A stretch of 64,000 bases of DNA from Acidovorax sp. 1608163 (lineage in GTDB: Bacteria; Pseudomonadota; Gammaproteobacteria; Burkholderiales; Burkholderiaceae_C). Position 1 is the stretch's first letter. Every line of letters begins with the position of its first letter. The position numbers and the translations under genes were made by a program. The notes under the pieces were generated by a model, which saw only the letters and a list, made by a program, of their open reading frames with translations, had not been told where the DNA came from and did not search any database. Positions 48,395-56,864 of this stretch are shown piece by piece. Location: the NCBI RefSeq assembly GCF_003669015.1, contig NZ_CP033069.1:2986501-3050500 (forward strand). Direction: 5' to 3'.

Positions 48395-49818
48395 ATGGAA
48401 TCGAACACCTTGCACCACGCGACCGAGACCCGTCTGCCGCTAGAGACATTGCTGACGGCCTTGGGTCCATCCGCCGTGCTCTGGGGGCAGACATCCCCGA
48501 GCGCAACCACAACGATTACAGCGGCCTGCAGGCCAGCCCGCCGCTGGCGGTGGTGCGCCCTGCCGACACGGCGGGCGTGGCAACCGCTTTGCGCATCTGC
48601 CACGCCCACGGCGTGCCTGTGGTGCCCCAGGGCGGAATGACCGGGCTGTGCGGTGGTGCCCGTGCAGCGCCTGGCCAGGTGGCTTTGTCCTTGGAGCGCC
48701 TCGTCGGCATAGAGGAGCTGGATGCCGCTGCAGCCACCATGACGGTGCTGGCAGGGACGCCGCTGGAAGCCATTCAGCAGGCCGCCACCGCTGCCGGATT
48801 TTTCTGCCCGCTGGACCTGGGGGCACGCGGCTCGTGTGCCATTGGCGGCAACCTGGCCACCAATGCGGGGGGCAACCGGGTGATCCGCTACGGCATGGCC
48901 CGCGAGATGGTGCTGGGCATTGAAGTGGTGCTGCCCGACGGCACCGTGGTGACCTGCCTCAACAAGATGATCAAGAACAATGCGGGGTTTGACCTCAAAC
49001 ACCTGTTCATCGGCAGCGAGGGCACGCTGGGCATCATTACCCGCGTGGTGCTCAAGCTGTTTCCACAGCCTGCCTCGACCATGGTGGCCGTCTGCGCGCT
49101 GCGCAGCTATGCCGATGTGCTGGCGCTGCTGAACTCCGCCCGCCAGAACCTGGGGCCACTGCTATCGGCCTTTGAGGTCATGTGGCCTGACTACTGGCAA
49201 TTTGCCATGCGCCACGCGCCTGGGGTGCGCAACCCGTTCCCAGGAGACGAGACCAACTACGGGGCCTATGTGCTGGTGGAAGCCCTGGGCACCGACCCGG
49301 TGCAAGACGCGCCACGCTTTGAGCGCTGGCTGGAGGGACTGATGGAGACAGGCGCCGTGCCCAATGCTGCGTTGGCACAGTCGCTGGCCGATGGCAAGGC
49401 GTTCTGGCGCATCCGCGACGCCAGTGGCGAACTGCACCCTGTGTGGCCTCACCACCTGGCCTTTGATGTGGGGCTGCCCGTGGCACGCATGGACGAATAC
49501 GCCAGCCGCTGCAGGCAAGCCCTGCAAGCGCAGTTCCCGGGGGTGCAATCGCTGTTCTATGGCCACATTGGTGACGGCAACCTGCACATCATCGTGTACC
49601 AGCCCGCAGCCGACCCACAGCCCAAAGACCAGGTCAATGCCCTGGTGTATGGCCTGGTGCGAGAGTACGGCGGCACGGTCTCTGCAGAGCATGGCATCGG
49701 CACCCTCAAACGCGAGTGGCTGGGGCACGCACGAGCCCCCGAAGAGATCGCGCTGATGCGGCTCATCAAGAACGCCATCGACCCCAAGGCGCTGCTCAAC
49801 CCCGGCAAGGTTCTTTGA
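48395..49818 (+). pseudogene. FAD-linked oxidase (D-lactate/glycolate dehydrogenase type), one apparent frameshift
   Basis: Flavoprotein of the GlcD/D-lactate dehydrogenase family. ATG 48395 starts MESNTLHHATETRLPLETLL, then the frame is lost at SAVLWG; adding one G to the five-G run 48483-48487 continues ADIPERNHNDYSGLQ and PPLAVVRPADTAGVA into the long open frame. FAD contacts are VPVVPQGGMTGLCGGA and GGNLATNAGGNRVIRYG; the C-terminal domain has GHIGDGNLHIIVY and SAEHGIGTLKREWL. By context it should oxidise the hydroxy acid released by the FAH hydrolase (glycolate from a pentonate, lactate from a 6-deoxyhexonate). A single G loss in a G run suggests a sequence error. Confidence 0.87.
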
Positions 49819-49847
49819 CTCTTATCCACCGCTCGCACCACCACGCC

Positions 49848-50606
49848 ATGACCACACTTCGACTTGCCAACAAAACCGCTTTTGTCACCGCTGCAGGCCA
49901 AGGCATAGGCCGCGCCACCGCCGTCGCTTTTGCAGCCCAGGGCGCACGCGTGATCGCCACCGATATCAATGCCCAGGCGCTCGCCACGCTCCAGGACGGC
50001 ATTGGCTGCACAGTGCACACCTTGGATGTCACCGACCCACTGGCCATCGCAGCGGTGGCGCAGTCTGCGGGTCCCATCCAGGTGCTGTTCAACGGCGCCG
50101 GGTTTGTGCACGCAGGCAGCGTGCTGGACTGCACCGAAGACGAATGGGCTTTTGCGTTCGAGCTGAACGTGCGCTCGCAATTTCGCACCATCAAGGCCTT
50201 TTTGCCCGGGATGCTGGCCCAAGGTGGCGGCTCCATCATCAACGTGGCGTCGGTCGCAGGCAGCATCAAAGGGGCACCCAACCGGTTTGTCTACGGCACC
50301 ACCAAGGCGGCCATCGTCGGCCTGACCAAGTCCGTGGCCGCCGACTTTGTGGCCCAAGGCATTCGCTGCAACGCCATTTGCCCAGGCACCGTGCTGTCAC
50401 CCTCGCTGCAAGAGCGCATCAATGCCCAGGCCCTCGCCACAGGCCAAAGCTTGGCGCAGGTAGAGTCCGGATTTGTCGAACGCCAGCCCATGGGCCGCCT
50501 GGGGCGCGCCGAAGAAATTGCCGCGCTGGCCGTGTACCTCGCCAGCGATGAATCGTCCTTCACCACAGGCACCACCCAAATCATCGACGGCGGTTGGTCC
50601 AATTAA
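49848..50606 (+). CDS. Short-chain dehydrogenase (2-keto-3-deoxy sugar-acid 4-dehydrogenase candidate)
   Basis: NAD(P)-dependent SDR of 252 residues. The nucleotide motif is TAAGQGIG (residues 14-21), and the catalytic set is S135, Y149 and K153 (VYGTTKAAIVGL). The end reads RQPMGRLGRAEEIAALAVYL and FTTGTTQIIDGGWSN. This wording is close to 2-keto-3-deoxy-L-fuconate dehydrogenases, which oxidise C4 of a 2-keto-3-deoxy acid to a 2,4-diketo acid. The following gene is an FAH hydrolase that would cleave such a diketo acid, which supports the assignment; the sugar is not determined. ATG 49848 is the codon that gives the normal SDR N-terminus. Confidence 0.88.
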   Translation: MTTLRLANKTAFVTAAGQGIGRATAVAFAAQGARVIATDINAQALATLQDGIGCTVHTLDVTDPLAIAAVAQSAGPIQVLFNGAGFVHAGSVLDCTEDEWAFAFELNVRSQFRTIKAFLPGMLAQGGGSIINVASVAGSIKGAPNRFVYGTTKAAIVGLTKSVAADFVAQGIRCNAICPGTVLSPSLQERINAQALATGQSLAQVESGFVERQPMGRLGRAEEIAALAVYLASDESSFTTGTTQIIDGGWSN

Positions 50607-50635
50607 ATGGAATTGAATTAACAAGGAGACATGGA

Positions 50636-51499
50636 ATGAAACTATTGCGCCACGGCCCCAAGGGGCAAGAGAAGCCCGCCCTGCTGCACACCGATGGCAC
50701 GGTGCGCGACCTTAGCGCCGTACTGCCGGACATCGGCCCCAGTAATTTGTCACCCACCGGCATGGCGGCGCTGGCCAGTCTGGACGCATCCACCCTGCCG
50801 GTGGTGGAGCCCGGTCGCCTGGCCGTGCCCTGGACAGGCATGCGCAAATTCATTGCCATTGGCCTGAACTATGCAGACCACGCCGCCGAGGCCAACATGC
50901 CCATCCCGCAAGAACCCATCGTTTTCACCAAAACCGTGGATTGCGCCGTGGGCTGCAACCACGCGGTGGTACTGCCGCAGGGCTCCGTCAAGACCGACTG
51001 GGAAGTGGAGCTGGGCGTCGTCATCGGCACCCGTGCGCGCTACGTGAGCGAAGCCGATGCGTTGAAGCATGTGGCGGGCTACTGCACCATCAACGATATT
51101 TCCGAGCGCGAGTACCAGCTCGAACGCGGTGGCACCTGGGACAAGGGCAAGGGCTGCGACACCTTTGGCCCCATTGGCCCTTGGTTGGTCAGCGCAGAGG
51201 AAGTTGGCGATCCGCAAAACCTGGCGATGTGGCTGGACGTGAATGGCGAGCGCCAGCAAACCGGCAGCACCCGCACCATGATTTTTACGGTGGCTCAGCT
51301 CGTCAGCTACCTCAGCCGCTTCATGACCCTGGAGCCCGGAGACCTCATCACCACAGGCACCCCGCCGGGTGTGGGCATGGGCAAAAAGCCCGCACCCCAG
51401 TTTTTGAAGCCTGGCGATGTCATGACCCTCGGCATCGAAAAGCTGGGCGACCAACGCCAGACGGTTTTCGCCTGGGACCCTCAGCTCATTGATGGCTGA
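50636..51499 (+). CDS. FAH-family hydrolase (2,4-diketo-3-deoxy acid hydrolase candidate)
   Basis: A 287-residue fumarylacetoacetate-hydrolase-fold protein. It has KFIAIGLNYADHAAEANMPI, EPIVFTKTVDCAVGCNHAVV, the acidic metal strand WEVELGVVIG, ISEREYQLERGGTWDKGKG, and TTGTPPGVGMGKKPAP. Close wording is found in 2,4-diketo-3-deoxy-L-fuconate and rhamnonate hydrolases, which split the diketo acid into pyruvate and a 2-hydroxy acid; ureidoglycolate lyase is the usual mislabel. AAGGAG precedes ATG 50636. It is the last gene of the cluster, 29 bases after the SDR gene. Confidence 0.88.
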   Translation: MKLLRHGPKGQEKPALLHTDGTVRDLSAVLPDIGPSNLSPTGMAALASLDASTLPVVEPGRLAVPWTGMRKFIAIGLNYADHAAEANMPIPQEPIVFTKTVDCAVGCNHAVVLPQGSVKTDWEVELGVVIGTRARYVSEADALKHVAGYCTINDISEREYQLERGGTWDKGKGCDTFGPIGPWLVSAEEVGDPQNLAMWLDVNGERQQTGSTRTMIFTVAQLVSYLSRFMTLEPGDLITTGTPPGVGMGKKPAPQFLKPGDVMTLGIEKLGDQRQTVFAWDPQLIDG

Positions 51500-51814
51500 G
51501 CCCCCCGCCGCGTGATAGCCCAGCGCTGATACCGGCGTTGGGCGCATCGAACCGGTCTGCGCGCAAGGGCTTTTGCCCCTGCCGCGCAGGGGGTCGAGAG
51601 CGGAAACTGCGCAAAATGATGCGTAAACGCTACGCCCTTACGCATTGACGAGCATTTTCAGGACTGCTGCCACGGCCTTGCAGCCCCCGAGATACAGGGG
51701 CGGCACCAGCCAAACGCAGGTTATTGGGGTTAAGCCTGAAAATTTCCCCCCCAACGCACCCCGAACTGCTTCTAGAATTTGTAAACGTGCGTATCAGCGC
51801 GAAGGACACCGACC
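51500..51814. other. 315-base region between the sugar-acid cluster and cheV
   Basis: No gene seen. It holds a hairpin GCCCAGCGC/GCGTTGGGC (51518-51543) that may end the sugar-acid transcript, though without a T run, and a symmetric element ATGCGTAA-11-TTACGCAT (51619-51645) that looks like an operator. The cheV promoter should lie in 51650-51800, but I cannot fix its hexamers. Confidence 0.5.
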
Positions 51815-52774
51815 ATGAAAGCAGTTCAGCAAGAAATCGACGAACGGACCAACCTCACCAGCACGAACAAGTTCGAGCTGCTGTTGTTCCGACTGGGTAT
51901 TGACAGTGCGCTGGGCAAATCAGAGCTGTTCGGGATCAATGTGTTCAAGATCCGCGAGATCGTGGCCATGCCCAGCATCACGCCCATCGCCGGAACCACC
52001 GCCCATTCGTTGGGAGTGGTCAACCTGCGCGGCCAAGTGATCCCGGTGCTGGACTTGCCCTCCATCGTGGGCTGCAAGCCCCAAACGGGGCTCAACATCA
52101 TGTTGGTGACTGAATACGCGCGCACCACGCAAGCCTTTGCGGTCGAATCGGTGGAGGACATCGTTCGCCTCGACTGGAAGCAAGTGCTGTCGGCCGAGAC
52201 CAGTGGCGCCGCAGGCAAGCTGGTCACCAGCATTGCACGCCTGGATGGCAACACCGATGAGTCCCGCCTGGCCCAGGTGCTGGATGTGGAAGCCATTTTG
52301 CAAATGGTCTCGCCCTCCGACGGCCACGAAGTCACGGAAGAGAAAGTGGGCGCCAAGCTCAAACTCAAGCCTGGCACCATCATCCTCGCAGCAGATGACT
52401 CCTTCGTGGCCCGCTCACTCATCGAGCAGGAACTGAAGGTCCTCCAAGCACCGTACGAGATGGTCAAGTCCGGCAAAGAAGCCTGGGACCGGCTCAATGC
52501 CATTGCCAAGGCCGCAGAAGCCGAGGGCAAGTCTGTTACAGACCGTGTGGCCATGGTGCTAACCGACCTGGAAATGCCCGAGATGGACGGGTTCACCCTC
52601 ACCCGCAACATCAAGCAAGACGCTCGCTTTAGCGGCCTGCCCGTGGTGATTCACTCCTCGCTGTCTGGATCAGCCAACGAAGACCACGTCCGCAGCGTGG
52701 GCGCGGACGGCTACGTCGCCAAGTTTGTGGCCGAAGACTTGGCCGAAACCATTCGGCGCGTTCTCCCCCGCTGA
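51815..52774 (+). CDS. cheV: Chemotaxis protein CheV (CheW domain plus receiver)
   Basis: Couples chemoreceptors to CheA through a CheW-like domain (residues about 20-165) and carries a C-terminal receiver that can be phosphorylated. CheW features are FGINVFKIREIVAMPSITPI and VVNLRGQVIPVLDLP. The receiver has the acidic pair in ILAADDSFVAR, the phospho-accepting D251 in LTDLEMPEMDGF, and the lysine in GYVAKFVAEDL. The 319 residues match the family. CheV is thought to buffer signalling from strong receptors; the chemoreceptor at 36178 may be one client. Confidence 0.95.
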   Translation: MKAVQQEIDERTNLTSTNKFELLLFRLGIDSALGKSELFGINVFKIREIVAMPSITPIAGTTAHSLGVVNLRGQVIPVLDLPSIVGCKPQTGLNIMLVTEYARTTQAFAVESVEDIVRLDWKQVLSAETSGAAGKLVTSIARLDGNTDESRLAQVLDVEAILQMVSPSDGHEVTEEKVGAKLKLKPGTIILAADDSFVARSLIEQELKVLQAPYEMVKSGKEAWDRLNAIAKAAEAEGKSVTDRVAMVLTDLEMPEMDGFTLTRNIKQDARFSGLPVVIHSSLSGSANEDHVRSVGADGYVAKFVAEDLAETIRRVLPR

Positions 52775-53205
52775 TGACGTTTCCCGTCCCCGGCAATGCT
52801 GGGGACGGATCGACACTGCCGTCCAACCACAAGCATTCGCAGCTTGTGGACCCGGGTGAAGAGTGGGCCCTGGTCAGGTGCCCCGTCGAAGGTAGTACAA
52901 GCAGTACGACAAGACGGGACGACAACGCCAGGGAAGTTCGGTGAGCCGCATCAAACCCGCTTGGGTGCGTGCTTTCCCCCCCGACACGGACAGGGCTGTC
53001 GCTCACGACAGCGTCCCTACGGCATGGCGCTGACTGCCTCTACCGCACAGCTGGAAGGCTCGGTGCGCTCAAAACCGCAGCCCCGTCAACCAAAACGGGG
53101 CCCCAGGCGTCATGGTGTGATACACCGCCACTGCAAGCCATCGCACCAGTCGCGGCCTAGACTCAGGCACACGGGGCACGCAGCCTGCCCCAAAGGGATC
53201 CACCC
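52775..53205. other. 431-base region rich in hairpins, no gene seen
   Basis: Consecutive dyads: GTCCCC/GGGGAC (52785-52806), CCACAAGC/GCTTGTGG (52828-52850), a nested set CCCTGG, CCCGTC and GTAC closing with GTAC, GACGGG and CCAGGG (52868-52933), ACCC/GGGT (52955-52966), GCTGTCG/CGACAGC (52995-53012) and GCCCCGT/ACGGGGC (53080-53101). None has a T run. The plus frame open through here is arginine-rich and not protein-like. A structured RNA or an untranslated tail of cheV is possible. Confidence 0.45.
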
Positions 53206-53727
53206 ATGAAACCATCCATCAGCCGATTCGCAGGTGCTTTTGCGCTGTGTGCAGGGCTGGCCGCCTGCACCACCGTGCCGGGAGACCCCTATTACGAGGC
53301 CCCCTACTACCCGGTGTACCAACCCCAACCGGTGTACATCTACAACCAGCCCCCGCTGATTCGTCCCTACCCGGTGGCACCACCCCCTCCCGTTTACTAT
53401 GGACGCCCCTACGACGATGACCGCCGGGGCTGGAACCACCCGCCTGCGGCCAATGACCGTTGGCGCGACAGAGACAATGGCCGTGATCGAGACAACGCCC
53501 GCGACAGAGACCGAGCCGATCGCGACCGCAGAGACCGGGAAGACAGAGAGCGCCACGACAGAGAAGCCCAGCGGGGACGCCCCCCTGAACGCGTTCAGCC
53601 GCCACCCCCACCGCCAGCACAAAGCCCGGACAGGGTCTGGCGCGATGCCCGGCCACCAAGCCAAGGCCAGTCTGCCGACGACAATCGCGGCCGAGGCTCC
53701 AGGCCTTCAGACCCGACAAACCGCTGA
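53206..53727 (+). CDS. Small lipoprotein with tyrosine/proline-rich and Arg-Asp repeat regions
   Basis: A 173-residue exported lipoprotein, function unknown. The signal peptide ends in the lipobox LAAC, followed by TTVPGDPYYEAPYYPVYQP, a tyrosine/proline-rich segment. Residues about 85-130 are a charged low-complexity run built on RDRDN and DRDR units, with proline stretches after it. Such proteins are likely disordered and may sit in the periplasm or bind the cell wall or nucleic acid. The start ATG 53206 begins the signal peptide directly. It is 36 bases upstream of a DUF4124 gene in the same direction. Confidence 0.75.
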   Translation: MKPSISRFAGAFALCAGLAACTTVPGDPYYEAPYYPVYQPQPVYIYNQPPLIRPYPVAPPPPVYYGRPYDDDRRGWNHPPAANDRWRDRDNGRDRDNARDRDRADRDRRDREDRERHDREAQRGRPPERVQPPPPPPAQSPDRVWRDARPPSQGQSADDNRGRGSRPSDPTNR

Positions 53728-53763
53728 CCGCCTGCGCCGCCCACTCCAACCCGGAACAATGCC

Positions 53764-54489
53764 ATGCCTTACCGCCTGAAGCCCCTGTGGAAATGGCCCG
53801 CCGCAGTGGTACTTTGTGCCTGCAGTGCCCTGCCCGCGTTCAGCCAAGTCATTCGCTGCACCGACGCCAAGACCGGACAAGTCACCTACACCGACGGAAA
53901 GTGCGCGACGGGTGCCGCTGCCCACGAGGTGGAAGCCAAACGCACAGCGGAGGAAATTGAGCAGGAGCGACGCTCTGCCGAACGGGCGTTAGAGCTCAAA
54001 CAACAGCGGCAGCAAGCCGAAAGCGCAGCAGCCAGTGCGCAAAGCCAGCGCGAGGTGGAACAAGAGCGCCTGCGCGCCGCACGGGCCGCCGCAGCAGCCC
54101 CCTTGCCCAAAGACTACGCCAGCTCACCCGAATGCGCCAAATCGCGCAGGAACCTGGAGCTGGTGTCGACCGGCCTGTCTCGCTCCAACTACGACCAGGA
54201 GATGCGCATTGAAGCGGCACAACGGCAAATGGACCTGGACTGCCTGGGGCCGCAAGGCTATGCAGAGCTAGAGCGCGCCAGGGCCGCCCAACCCCGCGTC
54301 GTGGTCACTCCGCAGCGACGCCCGGCCTACCCCACGCCGGCTCCGGCACCCCAGCAGCCTTACCTGACGACCTGCAGCAACTTCTACTGCATCGACAGCA
54401 CCGGGGCGCGTTACCCACGGTCAGGCCCAGGTCAGTTCCCCGGCAACGGTGGCGTGTGCAAATCCAAAGGCGGGCAGGCCCCCTGCTGA
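53764..54489 (+). CDS. DUF4124 domain-containing exported protein
   Basis: A 241-residue exported protein. After the signal peptide (ending PAFSQ) comes the DUF4124 motif VIRCTDAKTGQVTYTDGKC, a small beta unit common in beta- and gamma-proteobacterial envelope proteins. A coiled-coil region follows (RTAEEIEQERRSAERALEL and similar, about residues 60-115), then a proline-rich part and a cysteine-containing tail (TTCSNFYCIDSTG, GGVCKSKGGQAPC). The function is unknown. The four or more cysteines in the tail suggest disulfides, as expected in the periplasm. Confidence 0.82.
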   Translation: MPYRLKPLWKWPAAVVLCACSALPAFSQVIRCTDAKTGQVTYTDGKCATGAAAHEVEAKRTAEEIEQERRSAERALELKQQRQQAESAAASAQSQREVEQERLRAARAAAAAPLPKDYASSPECAKSRRNLELVSTGLSRSNYDQEMRIEAAQRQMDLDCLGPQGYAELERARAAQPRVVVTPQRRPAYPTPAPAPQQPYLTTCSNFYCIDSTGARYPRSGPGQFPGNGGVCKSKGGQAPC

Positions 54490-54525
54490 CAGCCCCATAG
54501 CATCCAGGCCCCTCGATATGTGACC

Positions 54526-55488
54526 TCACGCGGCGGGGCGTGCTGACAACCCCGTTGCAACATCCGGAAACTGCAGCCGCAAGCCCAGCTCCTGCACCAT
54601 GCGCTGGTTGTCCAGGCGGCGCGATTCGCTCATAAAGCTCAGCAGCACCAGCGGCAGTTGCTCCTTGGCCGCGCTGCGCGCAATGCGGGGTGGGCGGGGT
54701 AGCCCGCACAGGTCCGCAGCCAAATCAAAATAGTCACCCATTCGCAGGTGGTGCCCGTCGCTCACGTTGTACACCCGCTGGGCACGCCCTCGCCACAGCG
54801 CCGCCATGCAGGCCCGGGCCAAGTCATCGGCATGGATGTGGTTGGTGAAGACATCATCAGCGGCCTCCAGCACGGGTGTGCCTTTGAGCAACCGGGCCCG
54901 GGGCGTGCCCCCCTCACGGTCTGGCGCATAAATGCCGGGAATGCGCAAAATGCTGGCACGCACGCCCGCACGCCCCAGGTGGCGCACAGCCGCCTCGGCA
55001 TCCACCCGCCGCTGGGCACGGGGTGTGGCGGGCGCCAGCAAACGCTCCTCGCGCACCAGCGCTCCGGCGCAGTCGCCGTACACGCCGCTGGTCGATGCGT
55101 ACACCAGCGATGCGGGCAAGCGGCGCATTCGCAGCACGCGGCCCAGGGCCTGGGTGCGGGGGTCGCGCCACCAAGCATCGCGCCCTCCGCCTTCTGTAGG
55201 CGGTGGTGCCAGATGCAACACCCGCGTGGCAACGCCCGCCAAGCGCCGCAAGCTCGCTGCATCGTCCAGATTGCCCAGCACCGGGGTTGCCCCCAACTGG
55301 CGCAGTGCGGCGCGGCGGTCTGGGCTGGAGGTCAGGGCCATAACCCGCATGCGCCCGGCCCCTGCCCCCTGTGCCAAGTTGCGGGCCACACGGCTGCCAA
55401 CATCGCCACAGCCCACGATCAACAATCGCTCACGGCGAAAACGGGCAGGCAAGGCGCCCAGGGCACTGGACAAAGCCACGGTACTCAT
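54526..55488 (-). CDS. NAD-dependent epimerase/dehydratase family protein
   Basis: Rossmann-fold protein of 320 residues. The nucleotide-binding loop is LLIVGCGDVGSRVARNLA and the extended-SDR block is SLVYASTSGVYGDCAG, followed by LRIPGIYAPDREGGTPRARL and HIHADDLARACMAAL. No YxxxK catalytic pair is obvious, so catalytic activity on a sugar nucleotide is uncertain; it resembles the YeeZ-like group of NAD(P)-binding proteins. ATG 55488 (MSTVALSSALG) is chosen over a codon 14 residues earlier. It is convergent with the DUF4124 gene and divergent from the ferredoxin reductase gene. Confidence 0.8.
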   Translation of the reverse strand: MSTVALSSALGALPARFRRERLLIVGCGDVGSRVARNLAQGAGAGRMRVMALTSSPDRRAALRQLGATPVLGNLDDAASLRRLAGVATRVLHLAPPPTEGGGRDAWWRDPRTQALGRVLRMRRLPASLVYASTSGVYGDCAGALVREERLLAPATPRAQRRVDAEAAVRHLGRAGVRASILRIPGIYAPDREGGTPRARLLKGTPVLEAADDVFTNHIHADDLARACMAALWRGRAQRVYNVSDGHHLRMGDYFDLAADLCGLPRPPRIARSAAKEQLPLVLLSFMSESRRLDNQRMVQELGLRLQFPDVATGLSARPAA

Positions 55489-55686
55489 GATTTCTTTCGG
55501 GTGAACAAGCAGAAAAAGTTCAATGGTCAAACAGACGACCCACAGGCTCTGAAGCCCACAGCGCCAGGGCCAAACCCTTGCGGCGCACTGAGCAAACGCA
55601 ATGCAAAGCCGTGCAGCTCAGCACACCTTCAGTTTCTGCGGGCAAAATTGGCGCCATTCGCATAAGCCCCCGAGGATACCCACAAC

Positions 55687-56757
55687 ATGACGCGACCCGA
55701 CGACGCTGCTGGCGCCGCATTCCAGATCTCTGTAACGCCCAGCGGGCGCACCTTCCAAAGCCAAGGCGATGAAACCATCCTGGCCGCAGCCATCCGCAGC
55801 GGCGTAGGCCTGCCCTACGGCTGCAAAGACGGCGCCTGTGGCTCCTGCAAGTGCAAAAAGACCAGCGGCTCCGTCACCCACACCGATCACCAGGCCAAGG
55901 CGCTGAGCGCGGAAGAAGAGGCTGCCGGTTTTGTGCTGACCTGCTGTGCGCGGCCGCTGTCCGATGTGGTGCTGGAGTCACGCCAGGTGACCGATGAAAG
56001 TGCCTACCCCATCAAGAAAATGCCGGTGCGTGTCTCCTCGCTGGAAAAGCAGTCCCACGATGTGATGCGGATTCGACTGCAACTGCCTGCGGCAGACACT
56101 TTCCGCTACCACGCAGGGCAATACGTGGAGTTCATCCTGCGCGACGGGGCCCGCCGGGCCTATTCCATGGCCAATGCACCGCACACGCAAGAGGCTGCCG
56201 CAGGCATTGAGCTGCACATCCGCCACCTGCCGGGCGGCAAGTTCACCGACCATGTGTTCGGCGCGATGAAAGAGAAAGAAATCCTGCGGATCGAGGGCCC
56301 CTTTGGCAGCTTCTTCCTGCGCGAAGACTCTGACAAACCCATCGTGCTGCTGGCTTCTGGAACAGGCTTTGCCCCCATCAAAGCCTTGATCGAGCACATG
56401 CAAGCCAAGGCCATCACCCGCCCCACCACGCTGTACTGGGGCGGCCGCCGCCCCGAAGACCTGTACATGCACCAGTGGGTGTTGGAACAAGCCGCGCACA
56501 TGCCACACCTGCGCTATGTGCCCGTGGTGTCCGACGCCCAGCCGCAAGACGGATGGACCGGCCGCACAGGCTTTGTGCACCAGGCCGTGCTGGATGATTT
56601 TGCCGACCTCTCGGGCCACCAGGTGTATGCCTGCGGCGCGCCCATCGTGGTCGAATCGGCGCGCACAGCGTACAGCGCCCAGCGGGGGCTGCCTGCTGAC
56701 GAGTTTTACGCAGACTCTTTCACCTCTGAAGCGGACAAGCACGGCCCTTCTGCGTGA
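55687..56757 (+). CDS. Ferredoxin-linked flavin reductase (CDP-6-deoxy-delta-3,4-glucoseen reductase-like)
   Basis: A 356-residue electron-transfer protein with an N-terminal plant-type [2Fe-2S] domain (C46-x4-C51-x2-C54 in GCKDGACGSC, C87), an FAD domain with RAYSMANAPH, and an NAD domain with VLLASGTGFAPIKALIEHM and YACGAPIVVES. This architecture is shared by AscD/RfbI and by reductases of Rieske and multicomponent oxygenases. No sugar-nucleotide gene lies nearby, so a general reductase or partner of an oxygenase such as the one at 4523 are both possible. Confidence 0.88.
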   Translation: MTRPDDAAGAAFQISVTPSGRTFQSQGDETILAAAIRSGVGLPYGCKDGACGSCKCKKTSGSVTHTDHQAKALSAEEEAAGFVLTCCARPLSDVVLESRQVTDESAYPIKKMPVRVSSLEKQSHDVMRIRLQLPAADTFRYHAGQYVEFILRDGARRAYSMANAPHTQEAAAGIELHIRHLPGGKFTDHVFGAMKEKEILRIEGPFGSFFLREDSDKPIVLLASGTGFAPIKALIEHMQAKAITRPTTLYWGGRRPEDLYMHQWVLEQAAHMPHLRYVPVVSDAQPQDGWTGRTGFVHQAVLDDFADLSGHQVYACGAPIVVESARTAYSAQRGLPADEFYADSFTSEADKHGPSA

Positions 56758-56864
56758 CGACGGCACTGCGCTGGCAGCCCCACGCAACCCGAAGGGCTGC
56801 CTTTGGCCCTCGATGAAAAGGTTCTCGGCACCCAGGCAGTTTTCTTTTTTGCAACAATCACGCC

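Noticed and set aside
42205..51499. Complete Weimberg pathway
   Set aside because: No sugar dehydrogenase, lactonase or alpha-ketoglutarate semialdehyde dehydrogenase gene is in the window; only the middle steps are supported.
52861..52975. Possible cobalamin riboswitch (GGGAAGTTCGGTG then ACCCGC)
   Set aside because: Only short blocks resemble the consensus, no B12-box sequence is present, and the next gene is a lipoprotein without a cobalamin link.
52796..53209. 137-codon plus-strand frame downstream of cheV
   Set aside because: Arginine/proline-rich with no domain wording and no ribosome site; the region is better explained by hairpins.
55687..56757. Sugar-nucleotide deoxysugar pathway, suggested by AscD-like similarity
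   Set aside because: No dehydratase, aminotransferase or nucleotidyltransferase of such a pathway is nearby; the fold is shared by general oxygenase reductases.
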